The position numbers were made by a program, and so were the translations under genes. Under the pieces are notes generated by a model. That model searched no databases, was not told the origin of the DNA, and was given only the letters and a program-made list of their open reading frames with translations. A stretch of 64,000 nt of DNA, taken from assembly GCA_031180825.1 (NCBI GenBank), contig JAPSLM010000004.1:211219-275218 (forward strand), given 5' to 3'. Shown piece by piece: positions 52,306-62,804 of this stretch (positions are counted from its first letter, which is position 1; each line of letters opens with the position of its first letter). This DNA is from Paenibacillus sp. GTDB taxonomy: Bacteria; Bacillota; Bacilli; Paenibacillales; NBRC-103111.

Positions 52306-52728
52306 ATGCGCTTGATGGGATTGGATTACGGGGACAAAACGATTGGCGTCGCCGTCAGCGACGAGCTCGGTTGGACCGCGCAGGGGCTTGAAGTGATCCG
52401 GAGAACGACCGGGGAGCGCGATATGGCCCGCCTTCGGGAGATTATCGCGCAATACGGCGTCACGGAAATTGTCGTCGGCCTGCCGAAAAACATGAACAAT
52501 ACGATCGGTCCGCGTGGAGAAATTTGTATCGCATTTTCAGAGCAATTGCATGAAATCCTACGATTACCGGTGCATTTATGGGATGAAAGGCTGACGACGG
52601 CTTCCGCCCAGCGCACGCTGCTGGAGGCCGATGTCAGCCGCAAGAAGCGAAAGCAGGTCATCGACAAGATGGCGGCTGCGCTCATTTTGCAAGGATATAT
52701 GGATGCCCAATCCAACTTGAAGAGGTGA
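52306..52728 (+). CDS. ruvX: Putative Holliday junction resolvase YqgF/RuvX
   Basis: MRLMGLDYGDKTIGVAVSDELGWTAQGLEVI, VVGLPKNMNNTIGPRGE, LWDERLTTASAQRTLLEADVSRKKRKQVIDKMAAALILQGYMD. Confidence 0.97.
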   Translation: MRLMGLDYGDKTIGVAVSDELGWTAQGLEVIRRTTGERDMARLREIIAQYGVTEIVVGLPKNMNNTIGPRGEICIAFSEQLHEILRLPVHLWDERLTTASAQRTLLEADVSRKKRKQVIDKMAAALILQGYMDAQSNLKR

Positions 52729-52734
52729 AAAACG

Positions 52735-53061
52735 GTGACGGATAAAGATCAAGGCACCAATCAGGAGCAGCTTCAGGAAGAGCCTGAAATTATTTACATT
52801 CCCGATGAGGAAGGCAACGAAGAAGAGTTCGAAGTCATCATGAAATTTGAAGTCGACGGCTCGGATAAAAAGTATATGATGGTTGTTCCTGTCGATGCCG
52901 ACGAGGAGTCCGACGAAGTATACGCGTTCCGCTATGAAGAGGACGGCGACGATCTGCAGCTGTATACGATCGAGGACGAAGAAGAGTGGAATATCGTAGA
53001 GGAGACGTTCAACACGCTGATGGACGAATTCGACGACGAGGAAGAGGAATCGTCCAAGTAA
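52735..53061 (+). CDS. yrzB: DUF1292 (YrzB-like) acidic protein
   Basis: EVIMKFEVDGSDKKYMMVVPVDADEESDEVYAFRYEEDGDDLQLYTIEDEEEWNIVEETFNTLMDE. Confidence 0.9.
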   Translation: MTDKDQGTNQEQLQEEPEIIYIPDEEGNEEEFEVIMKFEVDGSDKKYMMVVPVDADEESDEVYAFRYEEDGDDLQLYTIEDEEEWNIVEETFNTLMDEFDDEEEESSK

Positions 53062-53118
53062 GACGGCGCCCGGCCTCCCTTCCGGGAGGCTCGCCGGTTG
53101 CATAAGGAGGCTGGCACG

Positions 53119-53427
53119 TTGAACCCGAATATGGAAGCGACGCCGACCCGTCAGTTGCGGGAAACGTTCGGAGATGATATTATTTTGTATGACGAAGAGC
53201 AGGAATCCGTCGTCTATCGTATCGTCTCCGAATTAGTCTTGGGCGACCAAGGGTATGCGATGCTTGAAAAAGCGAAGCCGGGCAAGGAAGACGAACCTGA
53301 AATTTACCGTGTGACACGGAAAGATGACGGGGAGCTTGAGCTTGAAACGATCGAAGACGACGATGAATGGGAAAACGTCTCCGAGCTTTTCGACGAGTTG
53401 ACTTTTCCGGCTGACGAACAGTTGTAA
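53119..53427 (+). CDS. Second DUF1292-like protein (tandem paralogue)
   Basis: DDIILYDEEQESVVYRIVSELVLGDQGYAMLEKAKPGKEDEPEIYRVTRKDDGELELETIEDDDEWENVSELFDEL; AAGGAGG RBS. Confidence 0.82.
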   Translation: MNPNMEATPTRQLRETFGDDIILYDEEQESVVYRIVSELVLGDQGYAMLEKAKPGKEDEPEIYRVTRKDDGELELETIEDDDEWENVSELFDELTFPADEQL

Positions 53428-53512
53428 CTTACAACTTTTTTCTTAAGGAAGCCTGAGCGGAGATGATCCGCTCTTTTTCGTTTGTTTGCGGAGATGTAAA
53501 AGGAGCTGCGCC

Positions 53513-54571
53513 GTGAAACGGATATGGATTTGGGGAACAATAGGAATGGTTGCAATGGTGGCCGGAGCCGGGACGGGGTTTGGTTGGTACGTGACCCGCT
53601 CGCTTCAGCCGATGCCGCCAACGGAGGCGGAGCAGCGCATCTCGCTGCCGCCAGGCTCCGGGACGGGGCAGCTGGCTGCCGAACTGGAGAACAAGGGCAT
53701 TATTCGCAGCGCCCGCGTATTTACGTGGTACTTGAAATACAAGCAGGAAGGCGGCCGCTTTCAAGCAGGAGAGTACGCCATGACGCCCGGGCTTTCGGCG
53801 GACGAGATCATCGAACGTCTTAACCGGGGCGATACGATTAAGGAAGCCGGCATCCGCCTGACGGTGCCCGAGGGCTTTACGGTACGTCAGATCGCGGAAA
53901 AGCTGCAGCAGCAGGAAGGCGTTGACCTGTTGCAGTTCATGCACCTTGTCCAGAGCTACAAGGGTCCGGAAGGCTCCGCAGCGGCGCAAATTCCGGCCGA
54001 TACGTCCTTGCGGTCCCGTCTCGAAGGCTATTTGTTTCCGGAAACGTACGAATGGAAAAAGGGCACGAGTCCGCAAGAGATGATCGAGACGATGACGCAG
54101 GAGCTCGACAAAAAGCTCGGGCAGCTGCCTCCGGATTGGAAGCAAGCATTGGCCCGGCGCGGCTTGACCGTGCACCAAATGCTGACGCTGGCCTCGCTCA
54201 TCGAGCGCGAGGTTGTTGTGGAAGACGAGCGCGCGCTTGTCAGCGGCGTTATTCATAATCGCTTAAAAAAGGGCATGCCGCTGCAGATCGATGCGACCGT
54301 GCAGTATTTGTTCGACAAACCGAAGGAACGGTTGTTCGAAAAAGATTTGCAGATCCAAAGTCCTTATAATACGTATTTGAATAAGGGGCTGCCGCCCGGA
54401 CCGATTGCAAGTCCAAGCCTCGCCTCTATCAAAGCGGCGATTTATCCGGCAGAGACAACCTATTTGTTTTATGTAACGAAAAAAGACGGCAGCAAAGCGC
54501 ACTTGTTTGCGGAGACGTTCGAGCAGCATAAGAAGAATATTGCGGAGAGCGCGAAAAGCGCCAAGCCGTAA
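53513..54571 (+). CDS. mltG: Endolytic transglycosylase MltG (YceG-like)
   Basis: RLTVPEGFTVRQIAEKL, LEGYLFPETYEW, LASLIEREVVVEDERALVSGVIHNRLKKGMPLQIDATVQY. Confidence 0.95.
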   Translation: MKRIWIWGTIGMVAMVAGAGTGFGWYVTRSLQPMPPTEAEQRISLPPGSGTGQLAAELENKGIIRSARVFTWYLKYKQEGGRFQAGEYAMTPGLSADEIIERLNRGDTIKEAGIRLTVPEGFTVRQIAEKLQQQEGVDLLQFMHLVQSYKGPEGSAAAQIPADTSLRSRLEGYLFPETYEWKKGTSPQEMIETMTQELDKKLGQLPPDWKQALARRGLTVHQMLTLASLIEREVVVEDERALVSGVIHNRLKKGMPLQIDATVQYLFDKPKERLFEKDLQIQSPYNTYLNKGLPPGPIASPSLASIKAAIYPAETTYLFYVTKKDGSKAHLFAETFEQHKKNIAESAKSAKP

Positions 54572-54603
54572 GCTTTTTAATATGAGGAGAGGTGAGCGGG
54601 CAG

Positions 54604-55545
54604 ATGAAAAAACCGGAACTGTTGATTTCGGCCGGATCATCCGAAGAAGCGAAGCGGTATATCGCGGCGGGGACGGACGCCGTTCTCGTGGGCGAGCATC
54701 GGTTCGGCTTGCGGCTGCCGGGGGAAGTAACGGCGGACGAACTGGCGTCGCTCGTTTCATGGGCGCATGAACACGGAGCGAAAGTATATGCAGCTGTTAA
54801 CAATATTATGGACAACGGCTTGCTGCCCGAGCTGGAGAAGTATGTCGGCCGGCTGCAGCAAGCGGGCGTCGACGGCATCGTCTTCGGCGATCCGGCCGTG
54901 CTGATGGCGGTGCGCGGCGTCGCGCCCGGCATGCGCTTGCATTGGAACGCGGAGATGACCTCCACCAACTATGCGACGGCCAAATATTGGGCGAGCAAAG
55001 GGGCGGCACGCATGGTGCTGGCCCGCGAGCTGAACCTGGAAGAGACGCTGGAAATCGCGCGCCAGCTTGCGGGCTCGATGGAAGTGGAAGTGCAGGTGCA
55101 CGGCATCACAAATATTTATCATTCGAAACGTAGTCTGCTGACCAACTATAAAGAGCATCAGGGGCGTCCCCAAGAGCTTGAAAAGCTGGAGCTCGATAAA
55201 GAGGAAGGCTTGTTCCTGATCGAGCAGGAGCGGCCGAACGAACGATATCCGATTTACGAGGATGCCAACGGCACGCATATAATGAGCTCGGATGACATCT
55301 GTATGCTGGACAGCCTGCACGAGCTGATGGAAGGCGGCATCGACAGCTTCAAGCTGGAGGCGCTGCTGAAATCACCGGAGTATAATGAAGCGGTTGTGCG
55401 CGGTTACCGGCAAGCGATCGATGCGTATACGGCGAACCCGGAGGAATACGAATTTCAAGAGGAGTGGCTGGATCCCATCCGCGCGCTGCAGGATGAACGG
55501 CGCGAGCTGACGTACGGATTCTTCTTCAAAGAGCAGGTTTATTAA
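54604..55545 (+). CDS. Peptidase U32 family protein (YrrN-like)
   Basis: PELLISAGSSEEAKRYIAAGTDAVLVGEHRFGLRLPG; followed by a second U32 protein. Confidence 0.88.
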   Translation: MKKPELLISAGSSEEAKRYIAAGTDAVLVGEHRFGLRLPGEVTADELASLVSWAHEHGAKVYAAVNNIMDNGLLPELEKYVGRLQQAGVDGIVFGDPAVLMAVRGVAPGMRLHWNAEMTSTNYATAKYWASKGAARMVLARELNLEETLEIARQLAGSMEVEVQVHGITNIYHSKRSLLTNYKEHQGRPQELEKLELDKEEGLFLIEQERPNERYPIYEDANGTHIMSSDDICMLDSLHELMEGGIDSFKLEALLKSPEYNEAVVRGYRQAIDAYTANPEEYEFQEEWLDPIRALQDERRELTYGFFFKEQVY

Positions 55546-55578
55546 TAACATTCGAAGATACAAGCGAGGTGGAATAAA

Positions 55579-56868
55579 ATGACATTGTTGAAGCAAGAGC
55601 TGCTCGGCAAGCGAGTGCGGTTTGAAAAGCCCGAGCTGCTCGCGCCGGCCGGAAGCCTGGAAAAGCTGAAATTCGCCGTGCATTACGGGGCGGATGCGGT
55701 CTATATCGGCGGGCAGCAATACGGGCTTCGATCGAACGCGGACAACTTCACCTTCGAGGAAATGCGCGAAGGAGTCGGGTTTGCGGAAAAGTACGGAGCC
55801 AAAGTATTCGTCGCTACGAATATCTATGCCCACAACGAGGATTTGTCGGGCCTGGAGGATTATCTTCGGGGCATTCAGGACGCGGGCGTGCATGCCATTA
55901 TCGTGGCGGATCCGATTATTATCGAGACATGCAAGCGGGCTGCTCCGAAGCTTGAAATTCACCTGAGCACCCAGCAGTCCACGATGAACCGGCAGGCCGT
56001 GCAGTTCTGGAAAGAGGAAGGCGTTGACCGGGTCGTGCTTGCCCGCGAAGCGACGATGGAAGAAATCGTCGGGATTAAGACGCACGTCGATATGGAGATC
56101 GAAGTGTTCGTTCACGGGGCGATGTGCAGCTCTTATTCGGGGCGGTGCGTGCTGTCGAACCATTTCACGGACCGCGACTCGAACCGCGGCGGCTGTTCGC
56201 AGTCCTGCCGCTGGAAATACGATCTGTTTACTACCGAGGAAGAGCTGAACGGACCGCAGATCGGCATCAAGGAAATTCCGCTGTTCCAAGCGGGCGACAA
56301 CCCGTTCTCGATGAGCTCGAAAGATCTGTGCATGATCGAGCATGTCCCGGAGCTGATTCGCGCCGGCGTCGACAGCTTCAAAATCGAAGGACGCATGAAG
56401 AGCGTTCATTATGTCGCCACGGTCGTCAATGCGTACCGTCAGGCCATCGATGCGTATTTCGCCGATCCCGAGCATTACGAAATGAAGCCGGAGTGGCTGT
56501 ACGAAATTCAGAAGGCCGCTAACCGTCCGCTTAATACCGGCTTTTTCTACGACCGGCCGGGGCATGAGGACCACATCTTCGAGCCCGAGGAAAAAGCGGC
56601 TCCGTACGACTTTGTCGGTGTTGTGACGGCGTACGACGAAGCGACGCAGACCGCGCTCATTCAGCAGCGGAACCATTTTAAGCCGGGGCAGGAAGTGGAG
56701 TTCTTCGGTCCTAACGGCACGTTCTTCAAGCAATCGGTGGGCGAGCTCCAGGATGAAGAGGGCAAATCGCTCGACGCCGCGCGGCACCCGCTGCAGCTCA
56801 TCCGGATGAAGGTGGAGCAGCCGGTCCGTCCGTTAGATATGATGCGCAAGAAAATGAGAAATTCGTAA
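55579..56868 (+). CDS. Peptidase U32 family protein (YrrO-like)
   Basis: KPELLAPAGSLEKLKFAVHYGADAVYIGGQQYGLRSNADNFTFEEM, EVFVHGAMCSSYSGRCVLSNHFTDRDSNRGGCSQSCRWKY. Confidence 0.95.
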   Translation: MTLLKQELLGKRVRFEKPELLAPAGSLEKLKFAVHYGADAVYIGGQQYGLRSNADNFTFEEMREGVGFAEKYGAKVFVATNIYAHNEDLSGLEDYLRGIQDAGVHAIIVADPIIIETCKRAAPKLEIHLSTQQSTMNRQAVQFWKEEGVDRVVLAREATMEEIVGIKTHVDMEIEVFVHGAMCSSYSGRCVLSNHFTDRDSNRGGCSQSCRWKYDLFTTEEELNGPQIGIKEIPLFQAGDNPFSMSSKDLCMIEHVPELIRAGVDSFKIEGRMKSVHYVATVVNAYRQAIDAYFADPEHYEMKPEWLYEIQKAANRPLNTGFFYDRPGHEDHIFEPEEKAAPYDFVGVVTAYDEATQTALIQQRNHFKPGQEVEFFGPNGTFFKQSVGELQDEEGKSLDAARHPLQLIRMKVEQPVRPLDMMRKKMRNS

Positions 56869-56877
56869 TATACCGCG

Positions 56878-56913
56878 GCATAAACCGCCGCATAAACCGC
56901 CGCATAAACCGCC
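56878..56913. repeat. 12-bp tandem repeat x3 (gcataaaccgcc)
   Basis: Three perfect consecutive copies right after the U32 gene. Confidence 0.9.
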
Positions 56914-56929
56914 GCTTGAACGACGCTCC

Positions 56930-56955
56930 GTCCTTAGGGACGGGGCTTTTTTTGC
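56930..56955 (+). terminator. Intrinsic terminator
   Basis: CCGTCC TTA GGGACGG GGCTTTTTTT. Confidence 0.85.
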
Positions 56956-57287
56956 GTTTGCCGCCTGTTTCATAGCCGGTTATCCCGGTATAAAGTCGTT
57001 TAAATGGACCGGGTATGCGCCTTTGGTCATGCATTCGCATTTTTTGTTAAAATATCTATAACATTTTACCTACTTGGTCCCGATATAGATAAAGATGCTC
57101 TTTTTTTATTAAATATAAATTTATATATTTCGTAAGACGATTATGAATTGAGGCGGTGGAACTAATCTTTTTTTCGACGCAACCCGATGAGCTAAAGGGA
57201 TTTTGACATTTTGTGTTGAATATCCAGATTAACCGGTCACAGCTTGCAAAACAATCAAAATAATACATAATATAGGTGGTGTTTCCT

Positions 57288-59465
57288 GTGAAGGATCAAT
57301 GGTCTTCACTTAAAGCCAGCCTGCAAAAAGCCGGCAAATCGTTGAAGAATGGGCTCTCGAATTCGTCCGACCCGAATCGCCCCGAGGCATCGCGTGCTTC
57401 CAAAATCGTGGATTCGCTGAAGGAAGTAGGTCTTAAGAACTTGTTGAGGTCGGTAGGGGGCAAGCTGTTCCTTATCTTTTTCATCAGCATCTTGTTTTTC
57501 GTGTTGACCGTAGGTCTGACTTCTTATAACATTTCCAAAGGCGTTATTCAGAATAAGGTGGCCGATGCGTCGGAAGGCACGATTACGCAAGCCGGTCAGA
57601 AGCTCGATCTGCTCTACGCCACCTACGAAGACTTGTCGATGCAAATTTTGCTGGACGAAGATTTGAAAAAGCTGCTTGCGGACATGGAAACCGTGAACAA
57701 AAACAGCTACGATTTTCTCCAGCTCCGGCAAAAGCTTGGCGATAAGCTGAACGTTTATTCCTACTCGAACAAAACGCTGAAGTCGATTTATTTGATCAAG
57801 GCGAGCGGGGAACCCGTGGCATCGGCGGGCTCGGCAATGAATAAAGAAAATCTGGCGCAGGAAGATTGGTTCAAGAAGATCGTCGAAGGCAACGGCAAAG
57901 CGACTTGGCTCGAATCCAGAGCGAAGGGCTACTCGGATTCGCTCGGCAATGCGGGCACCGCTTCGTTCGGTCTGGGCCGCGTGCTCAAGAATACGACGAC
58001 CAATGCCGTACAGTCCGTCCTTCTGTTGGAAATCAACCTGGAGGCGGTCGGCAGGGAGCTGAGCCAAATCTCAATGGGCGAAGGCGGAAAAACGGTCATC
58101 GTCGCACCCGACATGAACTACATCTATAACCCTGACGCTGCGGAAATCGGCAAGCCGAGCGATTTTGGGGTAACGAAGGAAGCCTTTGCCGAAGACAAAG
58201 GCAAGCTGCAGAACAACACCAAGGATATGCAGCTCGTTTACTTCAAATCGGCCAAAACAAGTTGGCTTTTGGTCGGCGCGATGCCGGTGGCGGAGCTTGT
58301 AAAGGATGCGGGAGTCATCTTCGGCATGACTTGGCTGATGGCCTTCGTGGCCATGATTATCGCGGTTGTGATCGGATACTTCATCGTACGAATGATCGGG
58401 CGCCCCGTCGTTCAGCTCCGCAACCTGATGAAAGAAGGGGAGCAAGGCAATTTGAAGGTGCGGATGACCGTCACGAGTCAAGACGAGATCGGGCAGCTTG
58501 GCCAAAGCTTTAACCAGATGATGGAAAAAATTACGACGCTTGTACAGCAGACGAATCATTCCGCTCAAGAGGTGCTGCAAACGGCGGCAAGCTTGTCGGA
58601 CGCTTCGAAGAAAACGGCTACGGCGGCTAAAGAAATCGCTGTCGCTACCGAAGAAATCGCAAGCGGCGCATCCAGTCTGGCTATGGAATCCGAGCGCGGC
58701 AACGAGCTGACGCACAATATCGGCCTACAGATGAAAAGCGTGGTCGACGCCAACATCGTTATGGGCTCCGCCGCTTCGGAAGTTCAAGCGTCGAGTAAGC
58801 AGGGGATCGAATATATGTCCGAGCTGATCGGCAAAACGAACGCAACGGAAGCGATGACCCGTTCGATGGTGGAGAAGGTCGACAACCTGAAGGAAAGCAC
58901 CCGCTCGATCCGCAAAATTTTGGATGTGCTTAGCAACATGACGAAGCAAACGAACATTTTGTCGTTGAACGCCACGATTGAAGCGGCCCGGGCCGGTGCG
59001 GCGGGGAAAGGCTTCATGGTCGTAGCGGATGAGATCCGCAAGCTGGCGGACCAATCCAGGCAATCGATCGCGATCGTCGGTCAAATTACCGAAACGATTC
59101 AGAAAGAAATTGACGAGACGGTTAACGTGCTTTCGCAGGCTTATCCGATTTTCCAGGAGCAGATCGAATCCGTGAAAGAAGCCGATTCGATCTTTAAGCA
59201 AGTCGATTCGCAGATGGGCGAATTCATTCTTCGCTTGTCCGAAGTAACGGAGTCGATCAGCGAGCTGGAAGCGTCGCAGATGGTGCTGAGCGATGCGATG
59301 GCGAACGTCAGCGCAGTAGCCGAAGAATCGTCCGCGACCTCGGAAGAGGTGGCATCCTTGAGCTCAGAGCAAATGAGCATCAGCTCCGGTCTTGTGAAGC
59401 TGTCCGACAGTCTCGAAGAGCTGTCGAATTCGTTGAAGGAGCAGCTATCGAAATTCCAAGTATAA
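57288..59465 (+). CDS. Methyl-accepting chemotaxis protein
   Basis: TM-Cache-like-TM-HAMP; signalling domain [39 protein letters not shown]. Confidence 0.95.
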   Translation: MKDQWSSLKASLQKAGKSLKNGLSNSSDPNRPEASRASKIVDSLKEVGLKNLLRSVGGKLFLIFFISILFFVLTVGLTSYNISKGVIQNKVADASEGTITQAGQKLDLLYATYEDLSMQILLDEDLKKLLADMETVNKNSYDFLQLRQKLGDKLNVYSYSNKTLKSIYLIKASGEPVASAGSAMNKENLAQEDWFKKIVEGNGKATWLESRAKGYSDSLGNAGTASFGLGRVLKNTTTNAVQSVLLLEINLEAVGRELSQISMGEGGKTVIVAPDMNYIYNPDAAEIGKPSDFGVTKEAFAEDKGKLQNNTKDMQLVYFKSAKTSWLLVGAMPVAELVKDAGVIFGMTWLMAFVAMIIAVVIGYFIVRMIGRPVVQLRNLMKEGEQGNLKVRMTVTSQDEIGQLGQSFNQMMEKITTLVQQTNHSAQEVLQTAASLSDASKKTATAAKEIAVATEEIASGASSLAMESERGNELTHNIGLQMKSVVDANIVMGSAASEVQASSKQGIEYMSELIGKTNATEAMTRSMVEKVDNLKESTRSIRKILDVLSNMTKQTNILSLNATIEAARAGAAGKGFMVVADEIRKLADQSRQSIAIVGQITETIQKEIDETVNVLSQAYPIFQEQIESVKEADSIFKQVDSQMGEFILRLSEVTESISELEASQMVLSDAMANVSAVAEESSATSEEVASLSSEQMSISSGLVKLSDSLEELSNSLKEQLSKFQV

Positions 59466-59477
59466 TGCAGGTCTGCA

Positions 59478-59513
59478 TGGCGTCTTCTCCTTTCGGGAAG
59501 GCGCTTTTTGTTT
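59478..59513 (+). terminator. Intrinsic terminator after MCP gene
   Basis: GGCGTCTTCTCC TTTC GGGAAGGCGCTTTTTG. Confidence 0.75.
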
Positions 59514-59573
59514 AGATCGTCTGCAGAGAGCGCATACTGGTATCATCTTACAAGGTGCTGGCAGGTGCTCGGA

Positions 59574-61391
59574 ATGGATAAGGGAACCAAGCTGCAAAAG
59601 AACCGGATTTTTATCGTTTTGGTGCTGATCGTCGGGGTGTTGGCCGCTTGGAATTTACGTTTGTTTTGGATTCAAGTGGCGGCCTCCCGAAGCTGGACGG
59701 AACGAAAGATCGACTTGGTGGAAAATTCGGTCATTCAGCGGGCTCAAGGTCTTATGCTCGATAGCGGGCGAGGGGATTTCATAGACCGGAACGGCGTCCC
59801 TCTGACAGGGACTTTACAGAAGGTGCTGATCGTTTTCCCTATCCACGAGGAACAGTCTGCAGATCCGGCTGCTGCAATGAATCGGGTGGCAAGCATCGTA
59901 AACGCTCCGCTTTCCGCTTGGCAGTCCTTTGTCCGGCAATTGAAAGGTCCGGCCGTCTGGTCCGTATCCGGCCGACCGGTTCCTTTGACGGACACCCAGG
60001 CGGCCAAGATTGAGGCGCTAGGGTTGAAATCGATTCGGGCGATGCCCTTCAAGCAGCGCTACGCCGAGCGGCAGCCGGCAAGCCAGGTGCTCGGCTTTAT
60101 CGGACAAAATCCGGAGCGGATCACACGGCAGTTCACCGACCAATTCCATAAAGGGGAGCTGCAGCTCACGAGCAAAATCGGAAATTCCGGGCTGGAAAAA
60201 ACGTTTGAACCCTGGCTGCAGGGCATCGGACCATCCTACGTCTCGGTTTTTACCGACGGCTTGAAGCGTCCGCTGCCCGGGCTCGATACGCGCCAAATCG
60301 CTCCGGGCAATCCGTATTACCCGCTTAAAGTGGTCACGACACTCGATTCCGGGATACAGCGGCAGATCGAGCAGACCTTGGAACGTTTGCGCGTAACGGA
60401 AGGCGCCGTCGTCGTATTGGATATTCGGAATGGGGATACGATCGCGATGGCCAGCAGGCCTGCGTTCCAGCCGGAGCATGTTGATCTGGCCCAAGGAAGC
60501 TGGAGCAACAAGGCTTTGAAAGCGGTCGCCCCCGGATCGATTTTTAAAACCGTGACCGCTGCGGCTGCCTTAGAGGAGAAGGCGGTAAAAGCGGACGAAA
60601 CGTTCGATTGCGAAGGCGCGCTTGGAAAATACGGCTTCACGTGCTGGAAAAAAGATGGACACGGTAAGCTTACGTTGGAAGAAGGCTTCGCCCAGTCGTG
60701 CAACATCGTGTTTGCGAAGGCGGCGCAGAGGCTTGGAGGAGACAAGCTGGAGGCCTATGCGCGCAAGCTCGGGTTGGAAGTACCGGTCGGCTGGAGCGGA
60801 GACGTGCCGCACCGGAAAGGCTTTCGCCAGTGGGATGCCGAGGAGGGAGGGCAAATTTATGCCGACGCTTCGGACAAGCCGGACGAAGGCGCACTGGTGC
60901 AGACGGCGATCGGCCAGCGGGACGTGTTAATGACGCCGCTGCAAGCGGCTAATTTGATCGTGACGCTGTATAATCAAGGCAAGGTAGCGTCGCCGCGAAT
61001 CGTGCGGGAAATCCGGTTTCAGAATGACCGGTTATACCAGTCGTTCCCGCCTCACGAGCTTGAGCAGGCTGCTGAGCCCCTAAAGCCGGCGACGGCGAAG
61101 CGGCTGCTGGGCTGGATGAGCGAAACGGTGGAGCGCGGCACCGGGAGGGCGCTGCAGTCGGCGAAATGGAGCTTGGCCGGAAAATCGGGGACAGCCCAGG
61201 TTAGGTTGAAAAACGGACGATCCGGCGAAAATCATTGGTTTATCGGCTACGGTCCTACGGAACGGCCCCGCTATGCCGTTGCGGTGCTCGTCCAGAATGT
61301 CCCGGAAGGGGGCAGCCATAAGGCGATCCCGCTATTTAAGGAAGTGATGGATATGTTGGCCGGGGGCTCCCAAAGGGAAGCGCGGTCGTAA
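59574..61391 (+). CDS. Class B penicillin-binding protein (PbpI/YrrR-like transpeptidase)
   Basis: APGSIFKTV (SxxK), SCN (SxN), KSGTAQ (KSG) motifs; N-terminal TM; yrr-region context. Confidence 0.88.
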   Translation: MDKGTKLQKNRIFIVLVLIVGVLAAWNLRLFWIQVAASRSWTERKIDLVENSVIQRAQGLMLDSGRGDFIDRNGVPLTGTLQKVLIVFPIHEEQSADPAAAMNRVASIVNAPLSAWQSFVRQLKGPAVWSVSGRPVPLTDTQAAKIEALGLKSIRAMPFKQRYAERQPASQVLGFIGQNPERITRQFTDQFHKGELQLTSKIGNSGLEKTFEPWLQGIGPSYVSVFTDGLKRPLPGLDTRQIAPGNPYYPLKVVTTLDSGIQRQIEQTLERLRVTEGAVVVLDIRNGDTIAMASRPAFQPEHVDLAQGSWSNKALKAVAPGSIFKTVTAAAALEEKAVKADETFDCEGALGKYGFTCWKKDGHGKLTLEEGFAQSCNIVFAKAAQRLGGDKLEAYARKLGLEVPVGWSGDVPHRKGFRQWDAEEGGQIYADASDKPDEGALVQTAIGQRDVLMTPLQAANLIVTLYNQGKVASPRIVREIRFQNDRLYQSFPPHELEQAAEPLKPATAKRLLGWMSETVERGTGRALQSAKWSLAGKSGTAQVRLKNGRSGENHWFIGYGPTERPRYAVAVLVQNVPEGGSHKAIPLFKEVMDMLAGGSQREARS

Positions 61392-61403
61392 GATTGCGAT
61401 GAG

Positions 61404-61450
61404 GAAGGCTGCGTTTTCGCGGGATGAATGGCGAAGACCCAGCCTTTTTT
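61404..61450. terminator. Terminator between convergent genes
   Basis: GAAGGCTG...CAGCCTTTTTTC. Confidence 0.7.
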
Positions 61451-61460
61451 CAATGGGGCT

Positions 61461-62753
61461 CTAATGATAGGTGGAGGAATGCAGCGATGGAATCAAAATC
61501 GAGAAGCAGGTGCCTTTGCCCACTTCACTTGTCACGTCGATCCGGCCGTGAATGCTTTGAATGGCCCGGTAGGTGACCATCATGCCAAGCCCGGTCCCTT
61601 TGCCTCGGGTGGAATAGAACGGCGTACCGAGCCGTCTGACTTCCTCCTGCGTCATGCCGATCCCTTGATCGATGATGTCGATGCACACGGTCTGATTTTG
61701 CAGGACGCCGGTGATTTGCAGCTTCCCTCCGCCGGGCATCGCTTCGATGCCGTTTTTGCACAAATTTATGATGCATTGCGCGAACTTGTCCGGGTTGGCG
61801 CTGATCATCAGCTTGTCCTGCAGCTGCGTTTCCACCGATACGCCCCGCAGGTCGGCGTACGTCTGCAGTGTCTGAACCGTCTGTAAAATAAGCGGCTTGG
61901 CATCCAGCAGCTCGATCTTCTCCAGCTGGGGTTTGGCGAACGATAGGTAATCGTTGATGATCGCCTGCGCTTTGTCGACTTCTTCCAAGACCATCTGGCT
62001 GTAAATTTGCCGCTTGTCATCAGCCAAATCGTTTTGACGCATCATTTGCACGAAGCCGCGGGCGACCGTCATCGGATTGCGGATTTCGTGGGCGAAGGAG
62101 GCGGCCAGCTCGCTGAGCATATTCATTTTATCGTTATGCTGCAGCTGTTTGCGCAATTCGATATTTCGCTTGATCTGCCTGAAGATATAGACGACAAGCC
62201 CGGCGGTAATCGAATGGATAACGCTGAATAAAGCGAAAAACAGGAAGAAATATCCGGTAACCGGAATATGCTCCAGCCACAGGGAGAACAACGCGACAAG
62301 AGCCGCAATCAAAGACAAAACGAAACCGAGTCCGGCTGCGGTCGCAGTGTTAAGCAGCCGGGCGGCATCGGCGATCCGGCGTTTGCAGTACCACAGCAGG
62401 ATGAGATTGAAGCCGAGGGAAATCGGCAGCGTATAAATGCCGTACCGTTCCGTCTTCCAGTGGTAGGCCATAATAATGGCGGCTGCGCCGAGAGCCGGTA
62501 ATGGACCGGCATAAAAAAAGCATAAGGCAAGAGGGATGAAGCGGAAATCGAATAAATATCCGGGGGAGAGCTCAAACGGATGCATCATGCTGACCAAAGA
62601 GGCGGCTGTACAGATGACGGTAACGATAATCCGGTTCGTGCGCACGTCCACATGCTGCAGACGGTCAATCCAAAACAGATGATACAGCATGACCGGCGTA
62701 ATTACGATAAGCATGTTTAACAGCAATTGGTGGAGCAAATTCAATGTCATCAC
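61461..62753 (-). CDS. Sensor histidine kinase, KinB-like (5TM receptor)
   Basis: Multi-TM N-terminus; ELAASFAHEIRNPMTVARGFVQMM (H-box); CKNGIEAM (N), DIIDQGIGM, GKGTGLGMMVTYRAI (G boxes). Confidence 0.9.
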   Translation of the reverse strand: MMTLNLLHQLLLNMLIVITPVMLYHLFWIDRLQHVDVRTNRIIVTVICTAASLVSMMHPFELSPGYLFDFRFIPLALCFFYAGPLPALGAAAIIMAYHWKTERYGIYTLPISLGFNLILLWYCKRRIADAARLLNTATAAGLGFVLSLIAALVALFSLWLEHIPVTGYFFLFFALFSVIHSITAGLVVYIFRQIKRNIELRKQLQHNDKMNMLSELAASFAHEIRNPMTVARGFVQMMRQNDLADDKRQIYSQMVLEEVDKAQAIINDYLSFAKPQLEKIELLDAKPLILQTVQTLQTYADLRGVSVETQLQDKLMISANPDKFAQCIINLCKNGIEAMPGGGKLQITGVLQNQTVCIDIIDQGIGMTQEEVRRLGTPFYSTRGKGTGLGMMVTYRAIQSIHGRIDVTSEVGKGTCFSILIPSLHSSTYH

Positions 62754-62804
62754 CTTTTGGCAGCGTGTTTTGAGAAGCCTCTCCGGCCCTTTACATTTGC
62801 TGAT

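Noticed and set aside
52206-52391. 61-aa ORF across the end of the structured element and yqgF
   Set aside because: Out of frame with yqgF, no RBS; the region is better explained by inverted repeats.
57040-57287. c-di-GMP (GEMM) riboswitch upstream of the MCP
   Set aside because: Only weak resemblance (gacgcaaccc); the conserved GGCAAACC and GGGACGCAAAGCC elements are missing.
59520-59573. Sigma-F/G promoter for the PbpI-like gene
   Set aside because: GCATA is present but no acceptable -10 element at correct spacing.
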